Positions 25,490 through 36,457 of a stretch of 64,000 nucleotides of DNA are shown here, in pieces. The translations under genes and the position numbers were made by a program. Each line of letters begins with the position of its first letter. Position 1 is the stretch's first letter. This DNA comes from Pegoplata infirma. Taxonomy: Eukaryota; Arthropoda; Insecta; Diptera; Anthomyiidae. The stretch covers positions 192,061,576 to 192,125,575 of the forward strand of contig OY992540.1 of NCBI GenBank assembly GCA_963921195.1, in the 5' to 3' direction. The notes beneath the pieces were generated by a model, which was not told the DNA's origin, searched no databases, and worked only from the letters and a program-made list of their open reading frames with translations.

Positions 25490-26210
25490 CACTGAAAGAA
25501 TTATTGATCATAATATCTATTAACAAATTTCATAAAACCAAATTCATAGAATATATGAAACAATTCATTGGCTGAATGAATATTCATTAGTATTGTGAAA
25601 TATTTCATAGAATTTTATTCATACATTTTGTTAAATTCATAGAAAAAATTCATAGAATTAATGAATGTCATTCATAGAAAAAATGTCATCAATAAGCCTT
25701 TTATATATTTTTAAATAATTAAAATAATGTTACTATAAAAAAATAAAGAAAAACATAAAAAACGTAAAAAAAAATATTGCTGCCCTGGCGGGATTCGAAC
25801 CCAAGACCTACTGGCTGTTGAAATTATTTTCGGCGCCTAAGCAATCAGCGCCACCAAAGGAGTAAAATCTCGCCAACTATCACTTAGTTTTATAATGTTC
25901 GTTATTTTTTTTTTTTTGAATCTCGGTGGGGATAATTTAAAAACATAAAAATGTTTAAAAATAGTAAATAAATAAAATAATAAAAATAAATAAAATTATA
26001 AAATAAAATAAATAAAAATAAAATAAAATAAATAAAAACAGAATTGAAAATATTTTTTTTTCATAATTTATGAACTTTTTCATAGGTTTCTGGTTTCTAT
26101 GAATTTGTTTCATAGACTCTATGAAGGGCATCATTGGCTGACTTCTAATGATTTTTTTCATAGAATCAATGTACGTTTTCATAGCCGTAATGAACAAAAT
26201 TCTTTCAGTG
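25490..26210. mobile_element. TA-target MITE (CACTGAAAGAATT ends) with tRNA-like core
   Basis: Termini CACTGAAAGAATT and AATTCTTTCAGTG, TA duplicated at 25488-25489 and 26211-26212. The empty site GGAGGGTATAAAAGA is at about 41014. Subterminal parts repeat CATAGAA/TTCATAG and ATGAA/TTCAT words in both orientations. The centre holds a tRNA-like block on the minus strand (25780-25863) and AAATAAAATAA runs. It codes for nothing. Confidence 0.9.
25780..25863 (-). repeat. tRNA-derived module (A and B boxes) inside a MITE
   Basis: On the minus strand: A-box-like TGGCGCTGATTGC with a GGCGC/GCGCC D-type stem, then TCTTGGGTTCGAATCCCGCC with a perfect B box GGTTCGAATCC and T stem. Following bases are CAGGGCAGCAATA. 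The anticodon stem is poor and the acceptor stem does not pair, so it is not a functional tRNA. It is likely a tRNA-SINE head captured by the MITE or an RNA polymerase III promoter relic. Confidence 0.65.
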
Positions 26211-26269
26211 TATAAAAGACTCAGCACAGCCAAACTTAACAGTGATTTTTAAAAGCACTTAAATCGATA

Positions 26270-27110
26270 ATATTTTAATTTCCATAGAAAAAAATGTTTT
26301 AGAATTGGAGAATTTTTCTATAAATTTTTTTTTAAGGAAAATTTTTCAGAATCTGAGAATTTTTTATTAAATAAAATGACTCACAATTTCTGAATTAAAA
26401 AAAAAAATGTCTCAGAATCCAGAAATTTTTTCTTTTAAAAAATGTTCTAACAGCTGAGAACTTTTCTACAGAAAAAATTCTCAGAATCTGCAAATTGTTA
26501 ATAGAAAAAATGTCTCACAAGGAAGGTCTTTCACAGGGCACCCTCCGAATGTCGTGAAACTTGCATATATGAAAAAGGGGAGCAAAATAAGAGTTACCTG
26601 TTTTTTATAGCTGTCCAATCTCACATTTAGCGGGTCAAAGGGAGGGTGAAAGACGTGATTTGTTTCGATTTTTTGAGGATTTTTCCCATTTTTTCAAAAG
26701 AAACTATATGAACATTTTATACAGGTCAAAAGGTTTTTTGAAGGCATATCCAATGTTATATCGATCGTGTCCGAATTCGGCTTCGTTAAGTTCGTTAATG
26801 TCAAAAATGTATAATCGTTGGGGTAGTTTATATGGAGATGTACCAGTGAGTTTTTCTATTGCAAAATCTTTTAGAATCTAAAAATTTTTCTAAAAAAAAT
26901 TTCTCAGAATTTTTATCTCAGAAATCTCAGAAAATTTATGAGAATCTGAACATTTTTCAGTAGAAAATACATATATGTATGTCTCAAAATCAGTTAAAAT
27001 ATTCCAAAAAAAATTTAATTCCGAAATACTTTTCGTAAAGAAAAAGTTCTTAGTTCCTTAGAAATATTTTCGATAAAAAAATTCATAGATTCTGAAATTT
27101 TTTTAAATGC
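26270..27110. repeat. Scattered TCTCAGAATCTGAGAA / TTTTCTATAGAAAA words
   Basis: Degenerate copies of the palindromic words that build the large arrays at 43.3-45.2 kb and 58.9-60.6 kb, here at irregular spacing. Within it, 26519-26560 (CAAGGAAGGTC…CACCCTCCGA) is a single left end of the element type found complete at 30259-30819. Confidence 0.6.
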
Positions 27111-27265
27111 TTCGAAACTTATGATTGTTTCTTTGACGCGATAAAGTTAAATCTTATTCAATACAAATTTACAAAAAAAAATTTACAAATTTTGGAGCGT
27201 AGGCCGCTATCCGATGTGGGCCCCTAGGCAGTTGCCTACTTTGCCCTAAGAGCAAACCGGGCCTG

Positions 27266-27567
27266 CACTTAGAAAATTATTGCAGTTACTACATGCCGGT
27301 CATTTGTGTAGTAAATAGTAGTTTTATTATTATTTTAACCGTTTTTGACGTTTAGAAGAAAATTGAAAAAAATTTGAGTTACAGTAAAAACAACTGTAAT
27401 ATGAAGTAGTTTTTACCGTTTTTGGTAGTTGTTAATCAATAGTTAAAAACAACAACAATTATTGGTTAATTTTACCATAAAATGTAGTGGATGCCTAAAC
27501 AACAGCAAATGTAGTAGTTTTAACTGTCTTTTGTAGTGAAATCTACCGACATAATTTTTTGAGAGTG
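27266..27567. mobile_element. MITE related to 4676-5071
   Basis: Starts CACTTAGAAAATTATTGCAG and ends CATAATTTTTTGAGAGTG, the same termini as the MITE in LINE copy 1. The interior has paired GTAGT/ACTAC and AACTGT/ACAGTT words. The expected TA flanks are no longer visible, suggesting age. Confidence 0.65.
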
Positions 27568-28440
27568 CTCCTCTCTAACGTATTCGTAAGTTGCTGAAAC
27601 AAAATAATGTAAGAGACAAAAAAGTTGAAAGAAAGTATGAAGTGAGGTTGAGATTGCTAGAAATAGAATTGTAGTGTTGGAAACTGTCAAAATTTATTCT
27701 GTAGAAACTATAAATATTCACATATATAAAAAACAGTTTTCATTAACAAGACAAACCGACATTTAAAATCCTACTGATGATGACACTAACTGGGGTGTTT
27801 GAAACCGGTATGGGAAATACCAGAAATGTCTATAATTTTTAGAAATTCACTTTTTCTTCTGCATTTTTTCAACTTGAACCCTTATAACAAAATAGGACCT
27901 GATTTAATATAAATCAGACTTCCTTATTCCAAATCTAGCATCCGAATTTCTCTAACGCGTAACGTTTTTGAAATAATTTGGTGTGTTTATTTATAAATCA
28001 CACTAAAATTTTCAAACGTGAATATCTCGAAAACGCAACATGATAGACCGATTTGGATTGCAGTTTTGGAATCAAAAGGTCCATTTAATGCAAAATCAAG
28101 TTGTATTTTGTGGAAGCAGCGTAAGAATACGTAACAGTGGTCTACTAAAAGTGCTAAAATTTTGGTATTTTAAATTTTTAACAGCGAATATATCAAAAAC
28201 GGTAGGTGCTAAAAAAATTTGGATGGCAGATTTGGAATCAGAAGATCAAAATCTATAAGCACTAGTTAGACATTTCACTGTAAGTTTTGTGGTGTCGAAC
28301 AGTGTAATTTGACCGACAATCGACGAAATTCTAAAAAGTCATATTCGTTCCACCCTAATATATATTTATTGTTAGTGAGGTCCTAGACCTATATTTCGAT
28401 CCATTACAAATACCATGCTGTGGATGGAGGGTATAAAAAT
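27568..28440 (-). mobile_element. DINE-1-like element, partial, 5' end retained
   Basis: On the minus strand, 28435-28350 reads TATACCCTCCATCCACAGCATGG…GGTCTAGGACCTCAC, the family 1 5' region. The part further left (27900-28260) has the family-like 'gattt ggaatcagaagatcaaa' interior. The GTCCGTC tract and 3' hairpin are not seen. Confidence 0.5.
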
Positions 28441-28562
28441 CTCATTTGAAATTAAAAAGAAAAAAATTAGAAAATTAAAAAAAATTCGAAAAAATATTGG
28501 AAAATTCAAAAAAGCAATAAAATTTTGAAAATTTAGAAAAATTCGGAAAACTTTTAAAAAAT

Positions 28563-28610
28563 TCAAAATAGTATCAAAACATTATTTTTATTGTTTTGAT
28601 ACTATTTTGA
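28563..28610. repeat. Perfect 18-bp stem hairpin
   Basis: TCAAAATAGTATCAAAAC (28563-28580) is the exact reverse complement of GTTTTGATACTATTTTGA (28593-28610) around a 12-nt loop. It abuts the left end of the CCGAGTAAAAAT element. Confidence 0.85.
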
Positions 28611-28612
28611 AT

Positions 28613-29231
28613 CCGAGTAAAAATCGTTTTGGTCTTATCTGATCTGTTTTGATCTGATAAGATATGATTGCATCTAATTTTATATAATTGTATCTAATCA
28701 GATATAATTTAATGGCAAAATTGTACCATCCCGAGTCAAAAAATATATGATTATATATAAATATATCCATCATTTGATCAAAAAAATGGAGGATCCAAAA
28801 ATATATGATTATATTTTTTTATATCAAATTTGATACAATTAGATATAATTAGATCCCTAAAATGGAACAATAAATTTCATCTAATTTGATATTGAAGATC
28901 ATATTAGATATAATAAGACATAATTATATATTATTAGATCTAATTTTTTGTAATATCAAATTAGATAATATTTGCCGTTTCATTTTTGGGATCTAATTCT
29001 ATCAAATTCGATCAAATAAGATACAAGCATATATTTTTGGAACCTCCATTTTTGGGATCAAATGATATATGGCGCCGTATTACTTTTTTTTAGTCGGGAA
29101 TATTGACCAAATCCGAGATATAATTAGATATAGATTTTGGCAATTTCAGATATAATTATATGCAATCAGATACGATCATATATGAATAGATATAAGCAGA
29201 TCAGATAAGATCTAATCCATTTTTACACGGG
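28613..29231. mobile_element. Inverted-repeat element with CCGAGTAAAAAT / TTTTTACACGGG ends
   Basis: AT-rich element bounded by CCGAGTAAAAATCGTTTTGG and CCATTTTTACACGGG. Inside, GATATAAT/ATTAGATC/TCTAAT words repeat in both orientations. The same termini (CCCGAGTAAAAAT…ATTTTTACTCGGG) bound the nested elements at 31980-34357, and an internal fragment recurs at 51868-51950. Flanks show no clear target duplication. Confidence 0.65.
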
Positions 29232-29889
29232 AAGTTTTAAAATTAGAAAAATTCTTAAAAAAATCTGGAAAATTCGTGGAAAAATTAGGAAAAACTTATA
29301 AATAAAATAAAAGTTTATAAATTTCAAAAAATCCAAATAATGCATATGTACATATTTTTTTAAAAGTATAATTTCCAATGTTGGCAATCGATACCTTTTC
29401 AATACCGTTATCCGTTTCAAAACCCTTTAAATTGAATACCGGTACCAATACCAATACCGAAACTTAGTATTGGTATCGGATACCGGTATCCAAAAACCTT
29501 TTCCTTCGGTACCGGTACGTACCGGTATTGAAACGGTTTTTCCTAAAAAACATGTTTTTTTACAAAAAAAATAATAGAAAATTTGTAATTTTTTTTGTTT
29601 TTGTATATGAAAAATCGTACTCCAAATGCCTCCCCGAAGTCTCATAAAAATCAAAAAAATTGTTGGGCACCCACATCGTGGATTAAGCAAAAAATTAAAA
29701 AAAAAAAAAAAAATCATACTTCACCGCTATGCGGAAGCAGAAGAAAATTATTGATTTTCACGAAATTTTTTTGAAATCATTTAGACTATCAATAGACACT
29801 TTCCGCAACCCTTAGTATAGTTAAGTTTTTTGGGGATTTTTATTTAATCTGCGATGTGGGTGCCCAAGGATTTTTTTTGACATTTATAG

Positions 29890-30845
29890 GACTTGGTGGT
29901 TCAAAAATTATTACAAAACCGTGAATTTCAAATTGGTTTCACTTTTAGTCCACGTGTTGAAAAACCCGTTAAACCAGCTTTTAAAACATGGAAGAGTCAC
30001 AGAAAAATATTTAACAAAATATTTTTGTCACTCACAAATATTTAAGCAAAATTTAAGCAATTAAGCAAAAAAAAACTTACACTCGAAAAAAAAAATTACA
30101 CTCAAAAAAAAATTTTTGTAATTTTTTTTTTCAAAAATGCCTAAAAAAAGTTTTTTACTCAAAATAAAATATTTCTAATCAAAATTGATAAAATTTTTTT
30201 AGTTTGAAAACTAACTATCACTTTAAAAGGCACCGTGGATATTCATGGATTCGGCTAACAAGGAGAGTCTCCCTGGTGTCACCCTCCGATCTTCATGACA
30301 TTTGGATATGTTGTTCAGAACGAAAATTAATTCGACACGTATTTTTTTTAGCGGCCCAAACTCATTTTTAGGGGGTTCGATTTGTATGGAAGGAAATTGA
30401 CCTTTTTCAGTTTTTTACGATTTACGTCTACTATTTGATCAAAACTAATATAGGCGTATTTGGTATTAGATTAAATGTAATTAAAATACCTATCTTGTGA
30501 TGCTAATAACGTGTAAAAAAAGTAAATATTTTTCGACTTATTAACAAAAATGTCCAAAAATTTTGTCATTTTACTCAATATGACGAAAAGTTGTGCATGT
30601 TTGGACACGTTCTTTGCACATGAAGATAGGTTTTCCAAAGACCTTTCATTTGGTATGTAACATGACTAGGTTTATTTATTACCGTTTCTTCCCCCTCATT
30701 TTCACCCTCTAAATATGAATTTGGGCTACAAAAAAAAAACTGTTCCTTTATTTTTATACTCTAAAAAATAAAACCAATTCCATAAAGATCGGCGGGTGAC
30801 ACCAGGGAGACCTTCCTTGTAAGTCGAATTTAACTCTTCTACTTT
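29890..30845 (+). mobile_element. DINE-1-like 3' portion inside the TACCGATACCG element
   Basis: 29930-30240 matches 36955-37290 (CACGTGTTGAAA.CCCGTTAAA, the TACACTC-plus-A-run repeats). The terminal hairpin GGATTCGGCTA-AGTCGAATTTAACTCTTC is split by the insertion at 30259-30819. No 5' palindrome. Confidence 0.65.
30259..30819. mobile_element. TAA/TA-target MITE (CAAGGA…TCCTTG ends) in a DINE 3' hairpin
   Basis: Left CAAGGAGAGTCTCCCTGGTG, right read inward CAAGGAAGGTCTCCCTGGTG; TAA on both sides (30256-30258, 30820-30822). Joining the flanks gives GATTCGGCTAAGTCGAATTT, the expected DINE-like hairpin. Interior: mixed, with CACCCTC and 'ttttggacatttttgt' words. A stand-alone left end exists at 26519. 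Confidence 0.85.
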
Positions 30846-31288
30846 TTTTACATATTTTTTTTACTTTCTGTAACAAATGAAACCTTTTTATGTCAGAATA
30901 ACTTCAAAGTCCTGCACTTTGATCAAGGGGATAAGAAAATTACAGTTTTCTCGGTCCGCCTCCTTTTGTAGGTGTGGTCCGGCAACGTCCCCGCCGACGC
31001 AATTGTAATTTTTTTCACATTTTAAAGCGCATTTTAGCAAAAATGCTAAAAATAAATACGTAAATACGTGTTTTAGTATTAAAATTGAAAAAAAATTTAA
31101 GTTTTTATGCGTTTTTTATATTTTTAACATTTTTTTCGATAATACCGGTACGTACCGGTATCGACGTTTCGGTAGCGGTAATACCGTAACCGATTCAACT
31201 CAAATACCGTAACTGATACCGATACCGAAATAAATAAAAAAACGATACCAATACCGATATCGATACCGTTATTCGTTTCGATTGCCAA

Positions 31289-31684
31289 CCTTGATAATTT
31301 CAGATTTAAAAACAAAACTCATAAAATGTTGCTGGGATATTTATCATAGAAAACTTCAATATTTCAAATAACAAATCATATGTTTCCTTAAACAAAACAA
31401 TACATGAACTTGCAAATTTTTCATCTGGCAATGCCCTTTACATGGCACTACATATAAATCTTCATTACAATAAAACTTCTACTGGCGTATGGTTGTAAAT
31501 TGCGGTAATTTAGGTTCTTTCAACTTTGTTGTGTGAGTTCAAAAACGAAGGGTCAATAACTGGCCGAGTTTTTTGCACTCTCAAATACTCTGAATATACA
31601 CAGAGCAAAAAACAACATCACAATATAAGAAGGCAATGAATTTTCCAACAATAAGTAATTATGTACCTTATATTCATTCATATA
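31289..31684. other. Gene-free interval
   Basis: Mixed AT-rich sequence without shared repeats, up to the TA that flanks the Tc1/mariner-like element. No open frame of interest. Confidence 0.4.
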
Positions 31685-31979
31685 CAGTGACGGACAAAAG
31701 TATTCACACAGAGCTATAAAAGATGCAATTTGTTAAAGACAAATTTATTAAATCCAAATCTTTTTTATCAAACGATTTTTTAACAGGGTTTTGTAGGTAA
31801 TTTATTAAGCTTTTATTTAAGCTTTATAGCTTCCAGATTGAATTAATAATAATAAATGTGCTAAGAGGGTCGAAGTGGAAAATTAAATTATTTGTAGACA
31901 TTTTTTAAAAAATTTTTTAAAAATATTTGTGAGTTGATATTTTACAATTTGCATCATTAAAAATATTTGTTGATAACAT

Positions 31980-34357
31980 CCCGAGTAAAAATAATCATAT
32001 ATAACAATATATAACTTGATGCAAACATAATAAATCATATATGATTATACATCGCGTGAGATATTTTCTAAATTTTTTAAATGCAGTCATATGTAGTTAT
32101 ATATAATTTAATCATGATTCGGATTAAAAGGTGTACGGTTGATATAATTATATAAAATTATATGAGGGTCAATACAAAATTTGATTTTCTGTATAATTTA
32201 ACATAAAATTATATATAGCTGATTCTGTTCCATATAAAACTATGTATGTTTCCAATTAACCAAAAATTTTCTAAGTTTTTTAGGCAAAGTATAACCCGAA
32301 TAAAAAATTTTATATGATGCAATATATAATGATATGTAACACAATATATATTTATACGCAATTTGATCCGAATAATGGTGGATGTTTTTGCATTAAAAAA
32401 GATCAACTTGTATAAAATATGATTTAATTTCATCCGAGATTTGACCAGATATTGCCATATATTGGTGGATCTAATTCGATCTAATTGCATAAAAACATAT
32501 AAAATCCTGGTGTTTTTTGGTTTTGGTTGAAATACACCACAGGTCAACGATACATTCACCAAACATATAATTTGCTAAAACAAAAAAATGTTTGGGTACG
32601 CTTCGAACCAGAAAGGTGATATACATAACCCTAACAAGGAAATGTTTAGGAACATTTTAAAAAGTTTCTTATACTTTGCCTAAAAAACTTAGAAAATTTT
32701 TGGTTAATTGGAAACATATATAGTTTTATATGGAACAGAATAAGCTATACATATTTTATGTTAAATTATACAGAAAACCAAATTTTGTATTGACCCTCAT
32801 ATAATTTTATATAATTATATCTACCTGACACCTTTTAATCCGAATCATGATTAAATTATATATAACTACCCTGGCAGAAACTGCCAACCGTTCGAAAGAA
32901 AAAGTCTCGGCAAAGCACTTTATTTTTTGTGTAGAAGGTAGTATTAATTCGAAAAAGTGCTTTCCAAGCGCTTTGCCAATGTTTTTCTATTTAAATCCGT
33001 TCAAAGTATAAATTTTGTATTAAAATTTATTAATTTTCATAACAATTGGAATTTTTTTATTTGCCTGCAGGATAAGTGGCCGGTACTTGATAGTTCTCAT
33101 GATATGTCACTTATACACAATGACCTACATATTACAAACTTGACACCTTTTATGTAAATACACCACTTTTTTCGGGACTTTTCGAAATTTTTTCCTAAAA
33201 GCATTTTTAATAAATTTTTTATTCTAAAACGCAAAGAAAACTGCAAACAAATTTTTTCCGGGACTTAAAAAATCCCAGCAAAATTTTCTGTTCCAAATAA
33301 TCGGTTCCAGATGCATAAAACTACCCTGTAACTGGCTCTACTTAACATTCCAGAATCAATGATTTTTGTTTGAAATTGTCCCGAAAGCAATCGTTTTTTA
33401 GAGCAAGTAGCTTTTTTGAAAAATACTTTTACATCGAAAATTTTGTTGTGATTACCGTAAAATATATTCAAGAATCTATTGAACCAGGAATTTGTTCCAA
33501 CAAATTTTCCTGGGATTGTTCAAAGTTTGTTCAAAATTTTTTTATCCTAAGTAATATCCCAATAAATTTTTTATCCTACTTTAACAAATTTCTTTATTCA
33601 AATAAACACCAACAAAAATTGTGTCTTATGGACTTATGTATACAATTTAGATACGTCCCATTGTTTTTGTTCAAAAAGTGCTATAATAGTACCATATTTT
33701 TTGTTTTATAGCGCTTTTAAAGAGCTTTAAAATAGCAACGGCATACCGTTTACCGTGGTTATCATTTTGGACGCTGGGAGAGTACTAAACTATGATGCTT
33801 TGCACACAAGCGACCATAAAAGGTACTTTGCCAGTGCTCTCTCGTTCGTATTTTTCTGTCTGGGTACATATGACTGCATATACAAAATTTAGAAAATATC
33901 TCACGCGATGTATAATCATATGTGGTTTATTATGTTTGCATCAGGTTTTATATTGTTATATATGTTTATTTTTACTCGGGAAGAAACTTTTAAAAATATT
34001 CCTAGACATTTCCTTGTTAGGGTCATGTATATCACCTATCTGGTTCGAAGCGTACCCAAACATTTTTTTGTTTTAGAAAATTATATGTTTGGTGAATGTA
34101 TCGTTGACCTGTGGTGTATCTCAACTAAAACCCAAAAACACCAGGATTTTATAAGTTTTTATGCAATTAGATCTAATTAGATCCACTAATATATGGCAAT
34201 GTCTGGTCAAAACTCGGATGAAATCAAATCATATTTTATACAATTTGATCTTTTTTAATGCCAAAAGATCCACCATTATTCGGATCAAATTGCGTATAAA
34301 TATATATTGTGTTACATATAATTATATATTGCATCATATAAAAATTTTTACTCGGGC
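31980..34357. mobile_element. Two interleaved CCCGAGTAAAAAT inverted-repeat elements
   Basis: Termini CCCGAGTAAAAAT (31980) and ATTTTTACTCGGG (33980) enclose arms that pair: 31985-32095 with 33865-33975. A second pair starts CCCGAATAAAAA at 32293 and ends TTTTTACTCGGG at 34357, with arms 32295-32660 and 33990-34355. In addition 32100-32290 pairs with 32680-32868. The pairing pattern implies at least two rounds of insertion of the same family; I cannot fully resolve the order by eye. Confidence 0.65.
32869..33864. mobile_element. TA-target element (CCCTGGCAGAAA ends) nested in the CCCGAG element
   Basis: Begins CCCTGGCAGAAACTGCC and ends TTTCTGTCTGGG. TA is duplicated at 32867-32868 and 33865-33866. 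Joined flanks give TATATAACTACATATGAC, the reverse complement of the intact sequence at about 32090-32107 (agtcatatgtagttatata). The interior includes a fragment shared with 6066-6170 and repeated 'caaattttttcc/gggacttaa' words. No coding frame of note. Confidence 0.85.
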
Positions 34358-34434
34358 TGTAAATATGTCAAAAATTGGCACGTATGGCAAAGAAAACATC
34401 ATATTATTGACCGTATGTATACTTTGGGAACTGT

Positions 34435-35035
34435 GTGTAGTTCGTTCAACAATATATATATTTATAAACGTATTCTTAAAGAAAATTTAATTGTGAATAC
34501 GATGAGCTTTATGCTGAAACAATCGAATAACAATTGACAGAGTTGTGATAATTTTTCTAAAAAATAAAATTAAGATTTTGCATGAAATTGCCGTTCGGAC
34601 AACCCAGGCAAAAAAAATAAAAATAAGCGAACATACTGAGAGGTCGCGTATCATTATTTTAAAGGTTTTTGGCCCCCTGAATTCGAATTTGACCTTGAAA
34701 TTGCGCTATCTTATTAATTTTTTGATATATCAATTTATGTTTAATATCTCAAAAACCTGACGCGATAGAGCAATTTAAAGGCCAGATTCGGATTCAGCGC
34801 GCCAAAAACCTTTAAAAATATTGTACATGACCTCTTATGATAAATTTTTTATTTTTTTTGCCTGGGTTGTCTGAACGGCGATTTCCTGAAAAATCTTAAT
34901 TTTCTTTTTTAGAAAAATTATCACAACTCTGTCAATTCTTATCTGATTTTTACAGGATAAAGCTCATCGAATTCAGAACTAAATTTTCTTTAAAAATATG
35001 TTTATAAATATAAAGGTTGTTAAACGAACTATAGC
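34435..35035. repeat. 600-bp inverted repeat (foldback)
   Basis: GTTCGTTCAACAA…TTATAAACGTATTCTTAAAG…GATGAGCTTTAT on the left pairs with ATAAAGCTCATCGA…TTTATAAATAT…TTGTTAAACGAAC on the right. ATTGACAGAGTTGTGATAAT pairs with ATTATCACAACTCTGTCAAT. Centre near 34735. Arms are about 230-290 bp. It could be a transposon remnant; target duplications are unclear. Confidence 0.75.
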
Positions 35036-36457
35036 AGAAAAAAATCGATAAACTCGAAAAATTTTCAAAAAATAACAAAAAAAAATATATATTATAGAAA
35101 AAATCAATAGATATCTTTCTTATATGTGTAAACCAATTCAAACACATGGAAAGCCCTATTCTTCTTCTATCCAAAACATTTAAAAAAATTTAAAATCGGT
35201 TGAAAATTTTCTGAATTACACAAGGTTTAGTGACCAAAGTCCCAAAAAAAACGTTTTTTGACAATAACTCTAAAATTTGAGGGTGTCTGGCAAGTTAAAT
35301 GGGCATTTTTGTGATCTTCTCGACAAAACCAACAACCTATACCATGTCACATTAGAAGTATTTTTTCACTGTAGCACAGTGTAATAAATGTGCTAAGAGG
35401 GTCGAAGTGGAAAATTAAATTATTTGTAGACATTTTTTATAAATTTTTTTAAAAATATTTCTAAGTTGATATTTTACAATTTGGAACATTAAAAATTTAA
35501 AAAGTTGTATAAAAATTTATATTCAGTTATCAACTAATTTTTTGAATGACCGAAGCAAAAATTAAAATTTCTTAAATACAGCAGAAGAAATCCTCATTTT
35601 TCGACCACCAATTCTTTTGACCATCAATTTTTTGTAAACAACGAAAAAATTGTTATTATTTGGATATCTCAATACTATAAATGTACTCAAATTAATAAAC
35701 AATGAAATATTTTATTTGTTTTTAAAAAAATTGGTGGCGAAAAGAATTGTAGGTCATAAAATGCGGATTTCTTTTACTTAATTAAAAAAAAATTAAATTT
35801 TTGTTTGGGTCATTAAAAATATTAATTGAAACTGTATATGAATTTTTGGAATTTTTTTTGAATTTTTTATGTTTTAACTTGTAAAAAACCGACTTACAAA
35901 TATTTTTAAAAATTTTTATAACAAATCTTTACAAAAAATTTAATTTTCCAGTCCGGCCCTCGATGCGCATATAATTATAAAAAAAAAATATATAATTTTT
36001 TAGACTTTTGTTTTTAATTTTCTATGTTCGAACTTGTAAAAAATCGACTTAGAAATGTTTTTAAAAAAATTTATAAAAACTGCCTAAAAATAATTTCATA
36101 TTCCAGTTCAACCCTCGTAGCACATTTATTTTTAACTCAATCTGGACGTGATAAAGCTTAAATTAAAGCCTATTACCTACAAAACACTGTTTAAAAAAAT
36201 CCTCGTTTGATAAACAAAGTTTAGTATTTTTTAATTTGTCTTTAACATATTGCATCTACTATAGCTCTGCGTGAATACTTTTGTCCGGCACTGTATATTC
36301 GGATACGTATTAGAGTATAAATAAAACAAAAATTTCATACAAAATACAACCATATTTTTTTCAATATTTCAAGTTGTATTGCATAATATGCGAGTAATCC
36401 CCGAAAAAACATTGACCCTATAACGAAAAACACAAAACCACACGAAATTAACAGTGT

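Larger units (their letters stand above)
25320..26250 (+). mobile_element. DINE-1-like element 3' portion, split by a MITE
   Basis: The flank GGAGGG-TA (25482-25489) and TATAAAAGACTCAGCACAGC (26211-26230) join to GGAGGGTATAAAAGA plus the CTCAGCACAGCCAAACTTAA 3' hairpin, exactly the sequence found intact at 41014-41050. The interior left of the break (25380-25440, GGGGGAGGGGGTGGAGGT) resembles 40935-40975. The 5' end is not recognisable. Confidence 0.65.
29381..31288. mobile_element. Inverted-repeat element built of TACCGATACCG words (TTGGCAATCGA ends)
   Basis: Left end TTGGCAATCGATACC, right end read inward TTGGCAATCGAAACG. Next to each end is about 150 bp of reiterated ACCGATACCG/CGGTATCGG words, including the identical 18-bp palindrome TACCGGTACGTACCGGTA at 29510-29527 and 31143-31160. 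No target duplication found. The middle is DINE-like sequence (about 29890-30845) and a MITE, so it is composite. Confidence 0.7.
31685..36293. mobile_element. Tc1/mariner-like 4.6-kb shell with nested elements
   Basis: Left end CAGTGACGGACAAAAGTATT followed by CACACAGAGCTATA; the right end read inward is CAGTGCCGGACAAAAGTATT then CACGCAGAGCTATA. TA occurs on both sides (31683-31684, 36294-36295). CAGTG…GGACAAAAGT ends with TA duplication fit Tc1/mariner-type elements. Subterminal arms pair further inward (31740-31860 with 36130-36240). A second direct copy of the 31855-31975 block lies at 35385-35480. There is no transposase; the shell is filled by other elements listed separately. Confidence 0.85.

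Noticed and set aside
25780..25863. Functional tRNA gene on the minus strand
   Set aside because: B box is good but the acceptor stem does not pair and the anticodon arm is poor; it lies in the middle of a MITE.
28588..28773. Minus-strand 61-codon frame
   Set aside because: Inside the GATATAAT inverted-repeat element, low complexity.
33265..34490. Frames of 68-113 codons in the nested-element region
   Set aside because: They lie across element boundaries and inverted repeats; no recognisable transposase motif.
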